A stretch of DNA of 43,132 nucleotides from the NCBI GenBank assembly GCA_028277515.1, contig JANQGC010000328.1, positions 1 to 43,132 of the forward strand, read 5' to 3'. This DNA is from Anaerolineae bacterium (GTDB lineage Bacteria; Chloroflexota; Anaerolineae; Promineifilales; Promineifilaceae). Positions within the stretch are counted from its first letter, which is position 1; each line of letters opens with the position of its first letter. Under the pieces are notes generated by a model. That model was not told the DNA's origin. It was given only the letters and a program-made list of their open reading frames with translations, and made no database searches. Both the position numbers and the translations under genes were made by a program. Of the stretch, positions 41,097 to 43,132 are shown one piece after another.

Positions 41097-42479
41097 TCAT
41101 TCTGGGAGCGGCCGCACAAAGTTGCCACCTCCGCGCTCGCCGACGATCTTTCCGTCGCGATAGACGACTTCACCGCCCACAATGGTCTGGTGTAACTTAC
41201 CGCGCAGCCGCATGCCCGTGTACAGTCGGTCGACTGCGCCCGCTCGGCTCAGCCATTTCTTGCTGTCAACGATCGTTTCATCGCTGTCGTCGAAAAGTAC
41301 GAGATCAGCATCGGAGCCGACCTGGATGGTGCCTTTTTTTGGGTATAGATTGTACATCTTGGCCGGGCCGGTTGAGATGAGGTTAATGGCGTGAGCCAGA
41401 CTAAAGGTACCGGAGAGGGCTAAGTGCAGGACCAGCGGGTAGAGAATGTCGACGCTAGGAATGCCCGGCGGCGCTCGGCGAATGTCGTCCCATGCCGCCT
41501 GTTTCTCGGTGACCGTGAACGGTGCATGATCGCTGGCCAGGATCGAAATCGTTCCATCCTCAAGCCCGGCCCACAAGGCCTTGCGATCTCTGTCACCGCG
41601 CAAGGGTGGGTTGACCTTGGCGAAGGAACGTGCCTCACGCAGTGCGTCTGAGGAAAAGAACAGGTAATGGGGACAGGTTTCAGCCGTTACGGGTAGCTGC
41701 CGGCGCTGGGCATCACGGATTAGGTTCAGAGCAATTTCTGAGCTCAAATGGGCGACATGCGCAGCGCGCCCGGTATCCATTACCATGGCGATCAACTTGG
41801 CCACTGCTACGGCTTCGACCACAGGGGGTCTGGTCAGGGCATGATACTGCGGCGGAAAAGGATTTGTCTCCGCGTACAGACTCTCATACCAGTCAAGCAT
41901 CTGGTTGCTTTCGGAATGGAAGACAGCGGGATGCTTGTATGGTTTGAGCAACTGCAGGACTTGGTAAAGGGCATCGTCCGTGGTGGCGCATAGTCCCTCG
42001 AATTCATCGACGCGACCTTCCGGCGCACCTGTCATGAAGGTCTTGAAGCCGATCGCCCCGGCAGCGACCATTTTTTCGATCTCCACGGCATCCAGCAGGC
42101 CCGGCGCAGCATACAAACCAAAGTTTACATAAACATCCTGTTCACCTACTCGACAGCGGTTCTCAAAAATTTCGAGGGTAGCCGTGCCCGGTTTGGAGAT
42201 GGGCATTTCGAAGATAGTTGTTACGCCACCGGCCGCGGCGGCGCGCGATTCGGAGGCAAAGTCACCACGATCCGGATGGGCGGGCGCGCGACAGTGGAAA
42301 TGTATATCAATGGCACCCGGTAGAACGAGTTGTCCTTGTGCATCTATAACCTGACCACGTTTACGGCCGAAATCTGGTTCGCGAATCTCCGCGATGATGC
42401 CATCTTCAACGACCAAGTCGGCCGCCACTTTGTTATCGTCAACGACGATCTTTCCGTTGATTATGGTCAAAACGTTCAT
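41097..42479 (-). CDS. Dihydroorotase/allantoinase/hydantoinase-family amidohydrolase
   Basis: 460 residues. Metal-site features are in order: DIHFHCRAPAHPDRGDF (H-x-H), the carboxylated Lys in AIGFKTFMTGAP, His in PAVFHSES and in HVAHLSS, then ETCPHYL, KVNPPLR and Asp in ILASDHAPF. These define cyclic amidases of the dihydroorotase/AllB type. No other pyrimidine or purine gene is nearby, so a substrate such as a hydantoin or other cyclic amide is likely. The ribosome site is weak (GAGAAAT). It is 127 bp downstream of the PrpD-like gene and 166 bp before the DapA-family gene on that strand. Confidence 0.88.
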   Translation of the reverse strand: MNVLTIINGKIVVDDNKVAADLVVEDGIIAEIREPDFGRKRGQVIDAQGQLVLPGAIDIHFHCRAPAHPDRGDFASESRAAAAGGVTTIFEMPISKPGTATLEIFENRCRVGEQDVYVNFGLYAAPGLLDAVEIEKMVAAGAIGFKTFMTGAPEGRVDEFEGLCATTDDALYQVLQLLKPYKHPAVFHSESNQMLDWYESLYAETNPFPPQYHALTRPPVVEAVAVAKLIAMVMDTGRAAHVAHLSSEIALNLIRDAQRRQLPVTAETCPHYLFFSSDALREARSFAKVNPPLRGDRDRKALWAGLEDGTISILASDHAPFTVTEKQAAWDDIRRAPPGIPSVDILYPLVLHLALSGTFSLAHAINLISTGPAKMYNLYPKKGTIQVGSDADLVLFDDSDETIVDSKKWLSRAGAVDRLYTGMRLRGKLHQTIVGGEVVYRDGKIVGERGGGNFVRPLPE

Positions 42480-42605
42480 CTTAATATTTCTCGATAAAGA
42501 AAAAATCCATTCGTTCTTCTTTTATCATAGCGGATTGCGGCAATGATGTAACAACTCTCGCATACACTGCACTGAACAACTCGTATCAAGGGTTTCCTAT
42601 GACTG

Positions 42606-43132
42606 TTAGCCGGCAGCGGTAAGCGCCATCAATTGGCCCATATCACCAACAGTCTCTAGATTGGTACACATCTCGTAAATCGCGTCCCGCCGCGCTTCCG
42701 GCAGTATGTCCTGGCTGAGAATGTCAAACTTCTGGCGCAGCTGCTCCTTTGAAATGGGAGCTTCAGGCTCGCCCAGGGCAAAGGGTACATACCCCTGGCG
42801 AGCCGATCCGTCGGCCATCGTCAGAAGTACGCGGCAGCCATTCTGGTCGGGATAGTTCTCCTCGATCTGCGGCTCAACGGTGAGCTTAACGAGTTGCCGC
42901 AATCGGCGCACCTCGGGATCATCCCAGTGCCTGTAGTCACCGGGCCAAGCGCTGCCTCGGACCAACGCCAGTGCGGTAGCAACGCGAATACTGAGTCCGG
43001 CAACGTCACGCGACGGCGGGTTGGGATCTATGCGGAAGTGCGGTTCCAGAGCATATTTATAGGTCTGGACTTCGATGCCTTCAACAGATGCGGTTTGCAG
43101 CTCTTCTTCACGCAAAATGCTTTGCACAGCAT
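42606..43132 (-). CDS. MmgE/PrpD-family protein, C-terminal part
   Basis: The frame is open to the window end, so the start is outside; the GTG at 43127 is internal. About 174 residues of a family near 450 are visible: YALEPHFRIDPNPPSRDVAG, the C-terminal domain strands with VLLTMADGSARQGYVPFALG and KEQLRQKFDILSQDILPEA, matching the MmgE/PrpD C-terminal fold. Members include 2-methylcitrate dehydratase, cis-aconitate decarboxylase and other hydroxy-acid lyases; with no propionate genes here, the substrate is unknown. It probably heads or belongs to the minus-strand catabolic run. Confidence 0.82.
   Translation of the reverse strand, partial: AVQSILREEELQTASVEGIEVQTYKYALEPHFRIDPNPPSRDVAGLSIRVATALALVRGSAWPGDYRHWDDPEVRRLRQLVKLTVEPQIEENYPDQNGCRVLLTMADGSARQGYVPFALGEPEAPISKEQLRQKFDILSQDILPEARRDAIYEMCTNLETVGDMGQLMALTAAG

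Noticed and set aside
1..43132. CRISPR arrays, tRNA or rRNA genes, transposases, attachment sites
   Set aside because: Looked for on both strands; no regularly spaced repeats, cloverleaf-type sequence or transposase-like protein was found.

Overview
The window looks like an accessory carbohydrate-catabolism region from a bacterium, most likely a Chloroflexota of the Anaerolineae/Caldilineae type. This is inferred from three solute-binding lipoproteins with long acidic or valine/threonine/glutamate-rich linkers after the lipobox, a high density of LacI-family regulators with sugar ABC permeases, a secreted FG-GAP/ASPIC protein, and GC content near 50 percent. There is no rRNA, tRNA, CRISPR array or recognisable insertion sequence.

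Layout. (1) 1-3.1 kb: the 3' part of a fucose-isomerase-like gene, a uroporphyrinogen-decarboxylase-type methyltransferase, a corrinoid-binding protein, and the broken start of a sarcosine/N-methyl amino acid oxidase gene. (2) 3.2-16.2 kb: LacI regulator 1, then a long operon-like run: binding protein, two permeases, an FG-GAP/ASPIC surface protein, three tandem two-domain SnoaL-like proteins, a decayed stretch, a fourth SnoaL-like protein and a ParB-like/universal-stress fusion. (3) 16.2-22.9 kb: LacI 2, a SnoaL-like protein, binding protein, two permeases, another SnoaL-like protein. (4) 23.1-34.8 kb: LacI 3 and a paralogous version of block 3, enlarged with extra SnoaL-like genes and an MFS carrier. 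(5) 34.9-39.2 kb: an alpha/beta hydrolase, then a HpcH-type aldolase, HisD-type dehydrogenase and SDR operon. (6) 39.2-43.1 kb, minus strand: SDR, DapA-family protein, dihydroorotase/hydantoinase-family amidohydrolase and a partial MmgE/PrpD protein.

The outstanding feature is eleven intact two-domain SnoaL-like (NTF2-fold) genes, plus a remnant of a twelfth, distributed over three LacI-controlled ABC import modules within about 25 kb. They fall into sequence subfamilies, and each transporter has its own set. None of the three ABC systems has an ATPase gene here, so a shared MsmX/UgpC-type ATPase elsewhere is implied.

Regulation can be read from the DNA. LacI 1 has an operator with core GCATACGTATGC in its own promoter, and the same core forms an 18-bp perfect palindrome at the promoter of the aldolase operon 33 kb away. 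LacI 2 has three exact copies of GGAAATCGATTTCC. LacI 3 has exact copies of CGAAAACGATTTCG at its own promoter, before its binding-protein gene and, unusually, inside the start of the MFS coding region. A working model, which is inference, is that three related imported compounds (probably glycosides or sugar derivatives) are processed by module-specific SnoaL-like enzymes, and the products are finished by the aldolase/dehydrogenase operon under LacI 1.
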